The notes under the pieces are model-generated. The model did not search any database. It was not told the origin of the DNA and was given only the letters and a program-made list of their open reading frames with translations. Made by a program: the position numbers and the translations under genes. DNA of 64,000 nucleotides from Calvatia gigantea (Eukaryota > Basidiomycota > Agaricomycetes > Agaricales > Lycoperdaceae): positions 744,001 to 808,000 of the forward strand of contig JACAAK010000004.1 of NCBI GenBank assembly GCA_025093985.1, read 5' to 3'. This document shows, in pieces, positions 56,016-64,000 of the stretch. Every line of letters starts with the position of its first letter. The stretch's first letter is position 1.

Positions 56016-56956
56016 ATGTCCTCCCAAGCCAACCGCATCTCTATCAACTCCCTCGTCCACCCCAACCCGACCACGATCTCCTCAGTTCCCCTCCCAAAAC
56101 CAGGCAACAGCCACGCGCCCGCACCCCAAGGAACCCATTATAACCTCGCAACCACCCCATCCCCTGCACAAGGACTCCTCGAGGCCCTCCTCAAAGATGT
56201 CAACAAAGCCACAAATGATGAAGTGGAAACAATCACAGCCCAGAACAAACGACTCGCAGTAAACCATCACATCACCCTCGCCACTGCTTGTATCACCTTT
56301 GCAGACATGTATGCTGGGTTCGCCAACGCATCTTCCTCTACAAGCCAACACATCCCCACCATCTTCCATGCATTAGAATTATCCACCCTCACACCCAGTG
56401 AACAAAACCGGGTTCACAGTCTTCAGAGCCGTGTTGACCTCGCTCTAGAGATGTCGCCATGAACTTGCTAGGACATGATAAAACCACCGAAGATCCCAAC
56501 ATCAACCAACTCGTTACGCGTATCGGAATCACTCTCACCGACCTACACACCACCATCCGTCCCCCACCAGCCAAATGAGCCGACACGCCCATGGACGAAG
56601 AAATCACCATCTCAATGAAGGAAGAAGTCAACGCACTCCGACGATTCATAAAAACTATCACCCCACCACAGATCGTATCGGTTTTTCTCCCACCAACAAG
56701 ATTCCGCACTGTATTACCAGGCCAAGAGAAGGACCAACACTACTGGAGAACGATAGTCAAGAATTACTGGGACAACTCCACCGTAACCGAGTTCCCCTTC
56801 AACGGAGTCCCAGTCCCTATCCGTCAAGATGGCCGCAGCCACTTGCCTGTCTTCTTCGCATGCTCAAACGAAGGAAAGTACCTCATTGGAGCCACCAAGA
56901 AAGCCCTCGCCGCAGCCGTAGTCAACGGAGAGTTCGACGAACTTCCTGAGGCATAA
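56016..56956 (+). pseudogene. ORF3 of G5
   Basis: Opens MSSQANRISINSLVHPNP 16 nt after pol and reads 148 codons to 56462. There a deletion of roughly 70 bp relative to G1/G2 shifts the frame (DLALEMSP instead of DLGLEVF). The second half resumes in frame at 56591 (MDEEITISMKEEVNALRRF, PPQIVSVFLPPTRFRTVLPG, HYWRTIVKNYWDNSTVTEFP) to the stop at 56954-56956. It has no predicted signal peptide, membrane helix or known domain. It is conserved in four copies at the same place, so it is probably an element protein of unknown role, not an obvious envelope. Confidence 0.8.
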
Positions 56957-56974
56957 AGTCTAATCGGAGGGTAT

Positions 56975-57282
56975 TGTTATGAGTTTTCCACCGATCATAA
57001 CGAGTTCTGTACTATTCTGCATTCCCAACTATCCGTGTACCTGTTTCGTCTATTCTAGTCCAGCGTTCTCTGAGATATGACTTGTACCAACTACTACGCT
57101 CTCACCGGACGTTTCATGTAGTTACTCCATCCGTTCAACCGGATGACCTTAGACATACTTAAGTGTACATACACTCTGTTGTATTCGGTACGCTTAACCA
57201 CCTTCTGTTCTCTTTCCCTTACTTGCCCTCAAGACTTAGCCAGAGCTGCAACCTGAGGTCTAAACCGACTAAGGTCATAACA
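56975..57282 (+). repeat. 3' LTR of G5
   Basis: 308 bp, preceded by the purine tract CGGAGGGTAT. Compared with the 5' LTR, each difference pairs a CG with TG or CA, or pairs CA with TG at a site where CG is the simplest ancestor (CCAT versus CTGT). Confidence 0.93.
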
Positions 57283-58786
57283 CAAAAGGCCTTTAGGTCA
57301 AAATTCAGGTTGTTCATAGCTCTAGGTTGGATTGGAGTTCATCCTTGTCCTGAGTTGGGATGGAGGGGTTTTCTTGTTGCTGTTGATGAGCTAGGAGTTG
57401 GTTTAGATGGGCCATTAAATTGTACACTACTGTTTCCAGCCATTTGGGTGGGACCAGGTTGTCTGGATGAGACAGATGAGGTTGGGGCAAGTGCATTTGG
57501 TTTGGGGGAGGGGTTTCTCATGGGGGAACAGGTTCATTGGTGTGGTCCAACCTGAGAAGGGCCAGTTTGCTGGTTAGGTGGGATAAGCTCAATACGATGC
57601 TCATGGAGGTAGTGAGTGTAAGCCTGAGGTAATCCAAGGCTTCGTGATGCCTAGATAAATATTGCCACTCTATCGGCAGTGTGCTCATAATCCCTAGAAA
57701 GATGTTGGAGCTGTGAAATGGCATCACAAATAAAGCACCAGTGATTTTGTTGATTGGCATTATATAGATATTTGGTATGGAAGCAAGTTCAATGTTCTCC
57801 CCTGAGGACCATTGTGTAGAGGGATCCCTCAGATGAGAAATCAGTTCTAGCCCATAGCTCCATGGGTGAAGGTCCATTATTTGAAATGGAGGGTTCTGGG
57901 CTGAAGTAGGTTCTTCTATTGGGGCTTTGGTCAGTAGGGTTGGCTGCAATGTAGCTTGTGGAGGTATGTTTGGTCAGGTGTAATTCATCCCAGGCAGTCC
58001 TGGGTTGTTCAGGGTTGGCTGTGGCAGTAGTGGAGGATTCATGAGAGAAACCGGGGGTAGGGTTGAGAATGTGCCATTGGTTGATTGGGGAAAGTTCTGC
58101 CCTAACAGATTTCAGGATCCTAGCTTACTCCAAGGGGAGTGCTGGAGTAGGGTTGTCAATCTGGATTGGATAGACATATTTGGGCTTAGGTGACCAGAGA
58201 AGTCACTTAGGGGTAGATTTCGCATCATAGGAGGGGGTATGTGGAGTGGTTCTGGTGACAACCTTTGAGAAGGAGACTAGTGGGTCCTGGGGTTCAGTGT
58301 CATGGGGTGGGTTTTGTAGTTCTGTTTATTTGGGATGAAGTTTGGGTACAGCGGAGCTGCTTTCCATTTTGACAGGGTAGGTGAGTTTGTCCTAGGGGAC
58401 ATGGTTGGTTGATTTGGTGGTAGGGGAAATGTAGATGCATTCGGGTCTGATGAAGACTCGACCCAGAAGTGTTTATTCTGGTCAGCGATTTGTTGGAGCT
58501 CGTCTTTGGTGAAGACAGCATTTGGCAGGATGAGGATGGGTTTCTCCAGTAGTTCATTTATTTGGACAGTGGAGAGAATAGAAGTGGGGGCTTTGTTGTC
58601 CACAGGTGTGACAGTGGGAGGATTGGATACAGAAAAATGAGGGGAGGAGGGGAGAGATTGAGTTTTTCTGGTGGGAGAGTTATTTTTGGTGGAGAGGGAG
58701 GAAATTGAAGAGAGAGATGGAGAGGGGGATGAGGCTACAATAGCAGCTTTCTTTCCCTTTTTGTAGTTTTTCTGGGTAGGTGCCAT
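57283..58786 (-). pseudogene. Element G6, third ORF (Ser/Pro-rich)
   Basis: On the minus strand from MAPTQKNYKKGKKAAIVASS at 58786, one frame with a few stops runs through 58277, 57949-57518 and 57496-57314. The N-terminus is basic, then Ser/Pro/Thr-rich. A middle segment reads ALFVMPFHSSNIFLGIMSTL. It leads into NNLNFDLKAF next to G5, where a one-base shift gives the Cys/His-rich end at 50936-50590. It lies after the chromodomain-bearing pol, as ORF3 does in the G1 family, but I see no sequence similarity between the two. Function unknown. Confidence 0.55.
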
Positions 58787-58910
58787 TGGTGGTTTAATTC
58801 GTAAAAATGCTGTTGAAGAGTGATGGAGAAGTTGGGAAAATTTTGGGCTATTTATGTCCTTTTCGTCATTTAGGTGGAGTAGGGATTAATTGGTGTTCTT
58901 GTTAGTATTT

Positions 58911-59590
58911 TTATAATAGTTCTTGGGCATGTGATAAAAGTTGTGCTTCCTTTTCCCAAGAGTTTTCTTCATGGTCATAACCTTTCCATTTGATATAGTA
59001 TTCCCTTTGCCTGTTTTTAGTTTGGTAGTTTAGGATACCTTCAATTTCATATTCCTCTTCTCCTTCTATTATGTCAGGGAGAGGTGGTTTGGGGTTGGGT
59101 CCATGGATATTGTTTTCAGTGTATTCAGAGAGAAGAGTGGTGTGGAACACATTGTGAATCTTCCATGTTTCAGGTAGATTAAGTCGGTAGGAGAGTAGTG
59201 ATAGGACTTCCTTGATTTTGAACAGTCTGAGGTGTTTTGATGTGATCTTGTTTGATTTGAATGGAAGTTTTAAGTTTCTCCATTCTAGCCACACTTGTTG
59301 TCCAAGGGTAAAGAGTTTGAATTTGGATTTGATTTATTGTTCCATACATTCCATAGCTATCTTGTGGACAGTGATGGCTTCTCTTCATGCGTGATCTAGG
59401 AATTCTATTCTTTCTTTGGTAGTGGTAAAGTTTGATTCTTCAAGGATAGTTGGTATTCTGTAGGGTTTTGTTCCGTACATGAGTTCAAAAGGAGTTTGTT
59501 TATGGTCAGAATGTGTCTGTAAATTATGGGAGAATTTGAGGATGGAAAGTGTTTCAGACCAGGTGGAGGAGTTTCCTGTGTAGTAGATAG
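58911..59590 (-). pseudogene. pol: Element G6, integrase C-terminus and chromodomain
   Basis: The minus strand shows HSDHKQTPFELMYGTKPYRI near 59505-59450, VWLEWRNLKLPF near 59294, YRLNLPETWKIHNVFHTTLL near 59190, and a chromodomain EEEYEIEGILNY then REYYIKWKGYDHEENSWE near 59060-58960, ending at a stop at 58911. This is the 3' end of a chromovirus pol in which the chromodomain may direct integration to modified chromatin. Two internal stops (near 59393 and 59338) disrupt it. At about 59590 it is fused to copia gag sequence, so the rest of the element is lost. Confidence 0.85.
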
Positions 59591-60205
59591 ACAGCTAGGC
59601 TGAGATTGATAATCACTGGCCTACTATACTCTGGTGCCAGCCACATAATCACATCTTTCTCCCTTATGACAGTAGAGAGCTTGACAGCTTTCATTAGGGC
59701 ATTGACCTCCATTGAGTTGAACCGCTTCCATATCTCTTCTGAACTTTCACTCAATGAAGAAGTTGTATTGAGATGTTTGTCCCACTTCTTTAATGCAGTG
59801 ACCTTAGCTTTCACTGAAGGTCAGTGATAGTGCTCGGGCTTAGGTGCAGTGATGCACAATGCAAGCAGAGTGGCATTGCTGCCAGTGGTAGTAGATTCAG
59901 AAGAAGTGGGAGACATCTTGGCTCGATGCGCTTCCTCCACAAGGGTACAAGTGGCTTGCAGCAGCTTATCTCTAGCCTGTAATGCAAAATCCACGTCCTG
60001 GATGTATTCAGAGGTGGTAGCATTAGCCTGCGCACCCTCCTTTCCCTTTTCCTTCCCTTTGCCACAAGGGCACCATCTGTGCTTCTTGTCCTTGCCATCA
60101 CTACCAGAGAGCTTCTGCTGCTGCTGCTGCTGCTAGGGTTTTTTAGACCCCAAAGGCTGCTGCTGACCTTGTGGTCACTGCCCACCTTGCTGCTTGCCAT
60201 GCTGC
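59591..60205 (-). pseudogene. gag: Ty1/copia gag, C-terminal part (inverted piece)
   Basis: In the frame containing EIWKRFNSMEV and VIMWLAPEYSRPVII (59700-59610), the reverse strand begins Gln-rich (HGKQQGGQ, a poly-Gln run from a CAG repeat at about 60117-60133). It continues CPCGKGKEKGKEGAQAN, DFALQARDKLLQATCTLVEE and TALKKWDKHLNTTSSLSESS. The counterpart of WKRFNSMEV and WLAPEYSRPVII occurs on the + strand at 63165-63270 (FNAMDVK, WLAPVYNRPAII), just before a copia protease. It is therefore the region between gag and protease. It abuts the LTR at 60206 in the opposite orientation. Confidence 0.6.
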
Positions 60206-60612
60206 TGTTGAATCTCGATCCATACCACTATGTTGGTTCAGTCTATTTATAGCTGAAACGGGTTCTTGAGTACTTCACTCTTGAAGAGAGATAACGAACA
60301 ATGTACTAGACCGCACTCTAGATTGTTGGTCATGGTCTATTAAATAGAACAATATACGCAGTATGCTCTGTATATGCTACTGGCAGATAAGACCTCACCT
60401 GTATTAGGTAGAATGGCGCACAGACCAGAGACATTGGATATATAAGACCTATGTAGTATGCGTACATTCCTTAGACAATTAAGTCTTTCTCTTGCCCATC
60501 ATTCCTCTCAGATATCCACTAGCTACTGTCTACAACGCGCATCTCAACAAACCCAGTAAGTATGACTCCCCTCTGCCACTAGCCATGCTATTGTGGTGTA
60601 CTTGTCTTAACA
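60206..60612 (+). repeat. Ty1/copia LTR, full length
   Basis: 407 bp, from TGTTGAATCT to TCTTAACA, giving matched TGTT/AACA ends. Copies or fragments are at 1572-2342, 2565-2702 and 61214-61485. The leader after it starts GGTTATGGGCCCCGAC, the likely primer-binding region. Confidence 0.82.
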
Positions 60613-60857
60613 GGTTATGGGCCCCGACTACACTCACTCAGACCATGTTTAGCGACACTGGTAGAGTGTAGGAGGCTATGGTCATACGCAACCTGGGAGA
60701 CGGTGGCCCTTTGGTCCATTTGATCCCTGAGTCTGCCCCATGTTGTGATGCGTGCATTATGCTCCATTTGATCCCTGAGTCTGCCCCATGTTGTGATGCG
60801 TGCATTATGCACCGCTGTCCTACATGATGCTAATGCATGTTTACCCTATTCTTAAAT
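60613..60857 (+). repeat. Copia leader with 48-bp tandem duplication
   Basis: An untranslated leader between LTR and gag. TCCATTTGATCCCTGAGTC...GCATTATGC occurs twice in tandem (60715-60762 and 60763-60810). The leader copy at 61486-61660 has the unit once. Confidence 0.75.
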
Positions 60858-61213
60858 ATGTCTAATCCAGCTTCTGCTCTGCCGGGCTTTGTTCAAACCC
60901 CTAGTGGACAGCTTCCTGTCCTTACCGGGATGGGTAACTATACCATCTGGTCACTTCGCCTTTGGTCTGCACTTATGTGCATTTCCCTTAACAACTGCTT
61001 CTAGACCAGATGGGACTTCTCTAGAGCTCAGGATGAGCCTGTCCAATACGAGCAGCTTTATGAACCTGCTCACCCGGCTATTCCAGCCTCTGGCACTATG
61101 CCGGCATGTCCTGCACGACCAGGAACTCCAATTCCTGTGACTGCTGAGGAGCACCGCAGTGTTGGAATGGCTAACAACCTCCAGATGCATGCCCTTGGGT
61201 TGATTGAGGCAAC
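60858..61213 (+). pseudogene. gag: Ty1/copia gag, N-terminal part
   Basis: Starts MSNPASALPGFVQTPSGQLP at 60858 after the leader. It continues LTGMGNYTIWSLRLWSAL, the Trp-containing start typical of copia gag, then a TAG at about 61002. In the same frame come GTPIPVTAEEHRSVGMANNL and LGLIEAT up to 61213. There a truncated LTR begins abruptly, so gag is cut after about 118 codons. Gag would form the particle. The homologous fragment at 1341-1571 carries the same block. Confidence 0.78.
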
Positions 61214-61660
61214 TAAATAGAACAATATACGCAGTATGCTCTGTATATGCTACTGGCAGATAAGACCTCACCTGTATTAGGTAGAATGGCGCACAGACCA
61301 GAGACATTGGATATATAAGACCTATGTAGTATGCGTACATTCCTTAGACAATTAAGTCTTTCTCTTGCCCATCATTCCTCTCAGATATCCACTAGCTACT
61401 GTCTACAACGCGCATCTCAACAAACCCAGTAAGTATGACTCCCCTCTGCCACTAGCCATGCTATTGTGGTGTACTTGTCTTAACAGGTTATGGGCCCCGA
61501 CTACACTCACTCAGACCCATGTTTAGCGACACTGGTAGAGTGTAGGAGGCTATGGTCATACGCAACCTGGGAGACGGTGGCCCTTTGGTCCATTTGATCC
61601 CTGAGTCTGCCCCATGTTGTGATGCGTGCATTATGCACCGCTGTCCCTACATGATGCGAT
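61214..61660 (+). repeat. Truncated copia LTR plus leader, second copy
   Basis: Near-identical to 60341-60830: it lacks the first ~135 bp of the LTR, ends TCTTAACA at 61485, and continues with the same leader to about 61660 without the 48-bp duplication. Only single-base indels separate the two, which points to a recent event. It joins directly to inverted pol sequence. Confidence 0.8.
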
Positions 61661-63155
61661 TGATTTTGGTTACACCAAGATTCTTTGTAAAGATATCAGC
61701 GGGATTGTCTTGTGAAGACACATCACCAATAACAATAATACCCTCCTCGACTAATTCTCGCACATAGTGGTAATGAATATCCATGTGCTTTGACCATTTT
61801 TCAACAATGGGATTTTCAGTCCAGAATTTGGACCCATCATTGTTGCCGTAGAGAATAGGAGTTGGGTGCTCAATATTGAGCTCCTCCAGAAGCTATGACA
61901 GCCATTTCACTTGTCATGAAGTGTCAGACAGTTCTTTATATTCCGCCTCAGTGGACAATAGTGAAACTGTCTTTTGTCACCATGAAGTCCAAGTGACAGC
62001 ACCGGACGTGATCATACAAACGTTTCCCGAAACAGATCAGCGGATTTCAGTATCTTGAGCCCAATCCAAGTCACTGAGACATTCCAATGTCACCATCGGT
62101 TTCCCAGTATCGCCTTCATATTTCAACGCATAGTTCCTTGTCATAGACAAGTACTTTAGTACATGAATTCCAGTGCAATAGTGCTCGGGTACAGGGTTAG
62201 CAGCATGTTGTGCCAGCTTAACTACAGCAAAGGCTATGTCGGGCCTAGTACCAATCATCAAGTACATTAGAGAACTAATCAATTGTTGGTACTTTTGACG
62301 GAAGGGGTTTGATGCAGTATCTTTGTTCATAATGAACTGGAAGCTGGCAGGTAATGGTATTTTAGCCATGGCAGACTGCAGAACCTGGAAGTGTTGCAAG
62401 ATCTTATCCAGGTATTTAACCTGTTGGATGAAGATTTGACGCTTGGAGTGATTCCTCGAGATTTTCATCCCAAGGAATTCTTCACAGGGACCATGGTCTC
62501 TGCATTCCCACTTTTTGGTGAACTTTTCCTTCAACTCTTTGAGAAGGAGGGAGTTTTTCTTTCCCAAGAAATTCACGTCATCAACATAAACAATGGCTAC
62601 TACAAGCTCTTTCGTCTTCAGATGTCTGTGAAAATATACAGCATAGTCGGATTTGCAGCGGGTAAATCCCAGCTCAATCATAGATTGGTGCAATTCCTTC
62701 CACCACTGGTAACTGGCTTGTTTAAGGCCGTAGATCACTTGCTTCAGTCTCTACACCTTCCCTTCCTACCTGGGAAGTCGAAACCCTTCAGGCTGTTCCA
62801 TGTATATTTCTTCATCCAGTTTGCCATATAAATAGGCTGTTTTTATGTCAACGCTATACATATCCCAATCATGGATTGCAGTGAGTGCGAAGCTTACGTG
62901 CACTGACTTGTAGCAGACAACTGGTGAAAAAAGCTCATTGTAGTCAATGCCTTCAATCTGTGAGAAACCCTTTGCAACTAAGCGAGCTCGCAGGCGGCCA
63001 TCAGACTTCTCGAGAAATACCCAACAGTTTTTAACTGTCCTCCTTCCTTTTGGAAGATCTACTAATTTGTACACTCTGCATTTCTTCAATGCGTTGAGTT
63101 CCTTAATACACACAGCCATCCATTTTGCCTTAATGGGCTCAGGAAGCTTAAGTAT
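61661..63155 (-). pseudogene. pol: Ty1/copia reverse transcriptase and RNase H
   Basis: Minus strand from LPEPIKAKWMAVCIKELNAL near 63145: RT with KNCWVFLEKSDGRLRARLVA, the catalytic D in YSVDIKTAYLYG near 62850, YGLKQASYQWWKEL near 62730 and AIVYVDDVNFLG near 62590. SLMYLMIGTRPDIAFAV lies near 62255. RNase H follows (LSDLDWAQDTEIR near 62055, then after a stop CPLRRNIKNCLTL, LYGNN, HMDIHYHYVRELVEEGII) and the tail DNPADIFTKNLGVTKI near 61680. A few stops are present (near 62739 and 62037). Gag, protease and integrase are absent on this strand, so it is an inverted fragment between + oriented pieces. Confidence 0.88.
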
Positions 63156-64000
63156 GTTGGAAGTAGTTCAATGCAATGGATGTCAAGTCTACTCCATCCA
63201 CTGTCACAAGAGAAGAAGACGAGATGGCGTGGCTGGCCCCAGTGTATAACAGGCCGGCGATTATCAAGAAACCCAAGCCGCTTAAGAAGAAGCAGGCGCC
63301 GAAGGAGATCGAGTCCATCCTCGAGTCGGTCTTAGATGACAATGACTCGGACACCAACTACGGTTCTGATGGAGGGTGCAGATCAGTACCTTCCACTGAC
63401 TATCATTCTTGTTCTGATGCAGAAGATGATGTACAGCCCCATCAACAGATGGGACGGGACAATACAGACACAGGGTCTGTCCACCTCGGAGCGGAATGCC
63501 CTGGAGATTCTGAGGTTGAGTTGGGACAACAAGGTGGCCGCCAAAGAGAGTGGGGCACTTATGCAAATGTAGCAAATTGTCCACCTCCTGTAGGGACTTG
63601 TCATAGACACTGCTGTACAGACTTTGTAAACTGCAATGTATGCTGGAAGCGCACTCTGGAAGCGCACTCAAGGCACTTCCCCTTCCTGCTTATTCTGCTA
63701 GTGTGACTAAGCTGGAAAGTAAGATGAACACTATATATACTGTGAATAATCACGAGTATTCAGACAAGTTAAGGTCAGAACTCCACAAAGAGCACAAGGA
63801 TCTTAATCAGATCAACACATATCACATCTGTGATTTGTCCCAGTACCTAAAGTGTAGAGCAGAAGGGAACAAACATGTCGTGAATGATGCAGATTGGCTC
63901 CTTGATTCAGGGGCATCGTACCATGTCACTGGTTATCTCTCTGATTTCGCAGAGACTAAGATGGGCCATTTTGGGCTTATACAAGCCACTGGCAACCGGA
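63156..64000 (+). pseudogene. pol: Ty1/copia gag C-terminus and protease, runs off the window
   Basis: Starts at the junction with inverted RT. Frame 2 (63176-63706) reads STVTREEDEMAWLAPVYNRP, then a Lys-rich and an acidic stretch (SVLDDNDSDTNYGSD). From 63607 to the window end another frame is open: LESKMNTIYTVNNHEYSDKL, then DADWLLDSGASYHVTGYLSD near 63887-63945. That is the DSGA(S/T)xH active site of copia proteases, and FGLIQATGNR follows. The frame change near 63350-63600 marks a frameshift or an unusual junction. Integrase presumably follows outside the window. Confidence 0.8.

Larger units (their letters stand above)
50937..57282 (+). mobile_element. Ty3/gypsy chromovirus G5, nearly intact, inserted in G6
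   Basis: 6346 bp with 308-bp LTRs (50937-51244, 56975-57282) and a perfect CAAAA target duplication (50932-50936, 57283-57287). Gag is open, pol has seven in-frame TGA codons, and ORF3 has a small deletion. It is CpG-rich compared with G1 and is the youngest family member judged by decay. The two LTRs differ at about eight positions, all explained by loss of CpG. Confidence 0.95.

Noticed and set aside
60117..60135. CTG/CAG microsatellite as a regulatory repeat
   Set aside because: It encodes a short Gln run inside the copia gag C-terminal fragment and is only about six units.

Overview
The window looks like nuclear DNA of a filamentous basidiomycete, most likely an Agaricomycete. The evidence is three copies of the basidiomycete-typical DUF6533 membrane-protein family, spliceosomal introns inside CCT2 (TCP-1 beta) remnants, and dense Ty3/gypsy and Ty1/copia retrotransposons with CCHC gags and chromodomains. 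There is no bacterial-style gene organisation, CRISPR array, rRNA or tRNA gene that I can support. I did not identify the species. I see no host gene that is convincingly intact.

Layout. 1-2702: 3' end of a Ty3/gypsy element (G0), then copia debris including two head-to-head LTRs that form a large imperfect palindrome. 2703-23347: a decayed segmental duplication. Fragments of a CCT2 chaperonin gene (+ strand, about six copies: 5440, 6255, 11035, 14695, 17170, 22435) alternate with three DUF6533 genes (- strand: 2703, 12393, 20075). Spacers are shared, and a short unrecognised segment follows two of the CCT2 copies. A 347-bp solo-LTR-like element with a TCAAA target-site duplication sits in an intron of DUF6533 copy 1.

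23348-50360: a four-level nest of LTR retrotransposons. G1 (+) contains G2 (+, TSD ACAAC); G2 contains G3 (coding on -, TSD CCGC/CTGC); G3 contains G4 (coding on -, TSD TGAAC). G1, G2, G4 and the nearby G5 are one family of chromodomain gypsy elements: ~308-bp LTRs, gag with two CCHC knuckles, pol in the -1 frame, and an unassigned third ORF. G3 belongs to another gypsy lineage with 710-bp LTRs, shared with G0. 50361-59590: an older gypsy element (G6, -), split by the nearly complete G5 (50937-57282, TSD CAAAA). 59591-64000: a scrambled Ty1/copia locus with LTR, leader, gag, protease and reverse-transcriptase pieces in alternating orientation and a near-identical direct repeat.

What ties it together. 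The elements are inactivated almost only by point mutation. In G2, G4 and G5 pol stays in one frame for 1174-1176 codons but carries in-frame stops, mostly TGA at sites where relatives have CGA, and the G5 LTR pair differs only at CpG-derived positions. This fits cytosine methylation and deamination, or a CpG-biased RIP-like process. In the G1/G2/G4/G5 family, 11 nt of the LTR, about 33 nt downstream of a TATA-like motif, are complementary to the site just after the 5' LTR. That is the arrangement of Tf1/sushi-type self-primed retrotransposons. The third ORF of this family, and a Cys/His-rich third ORF in G6, are the least explained coding sequences here.
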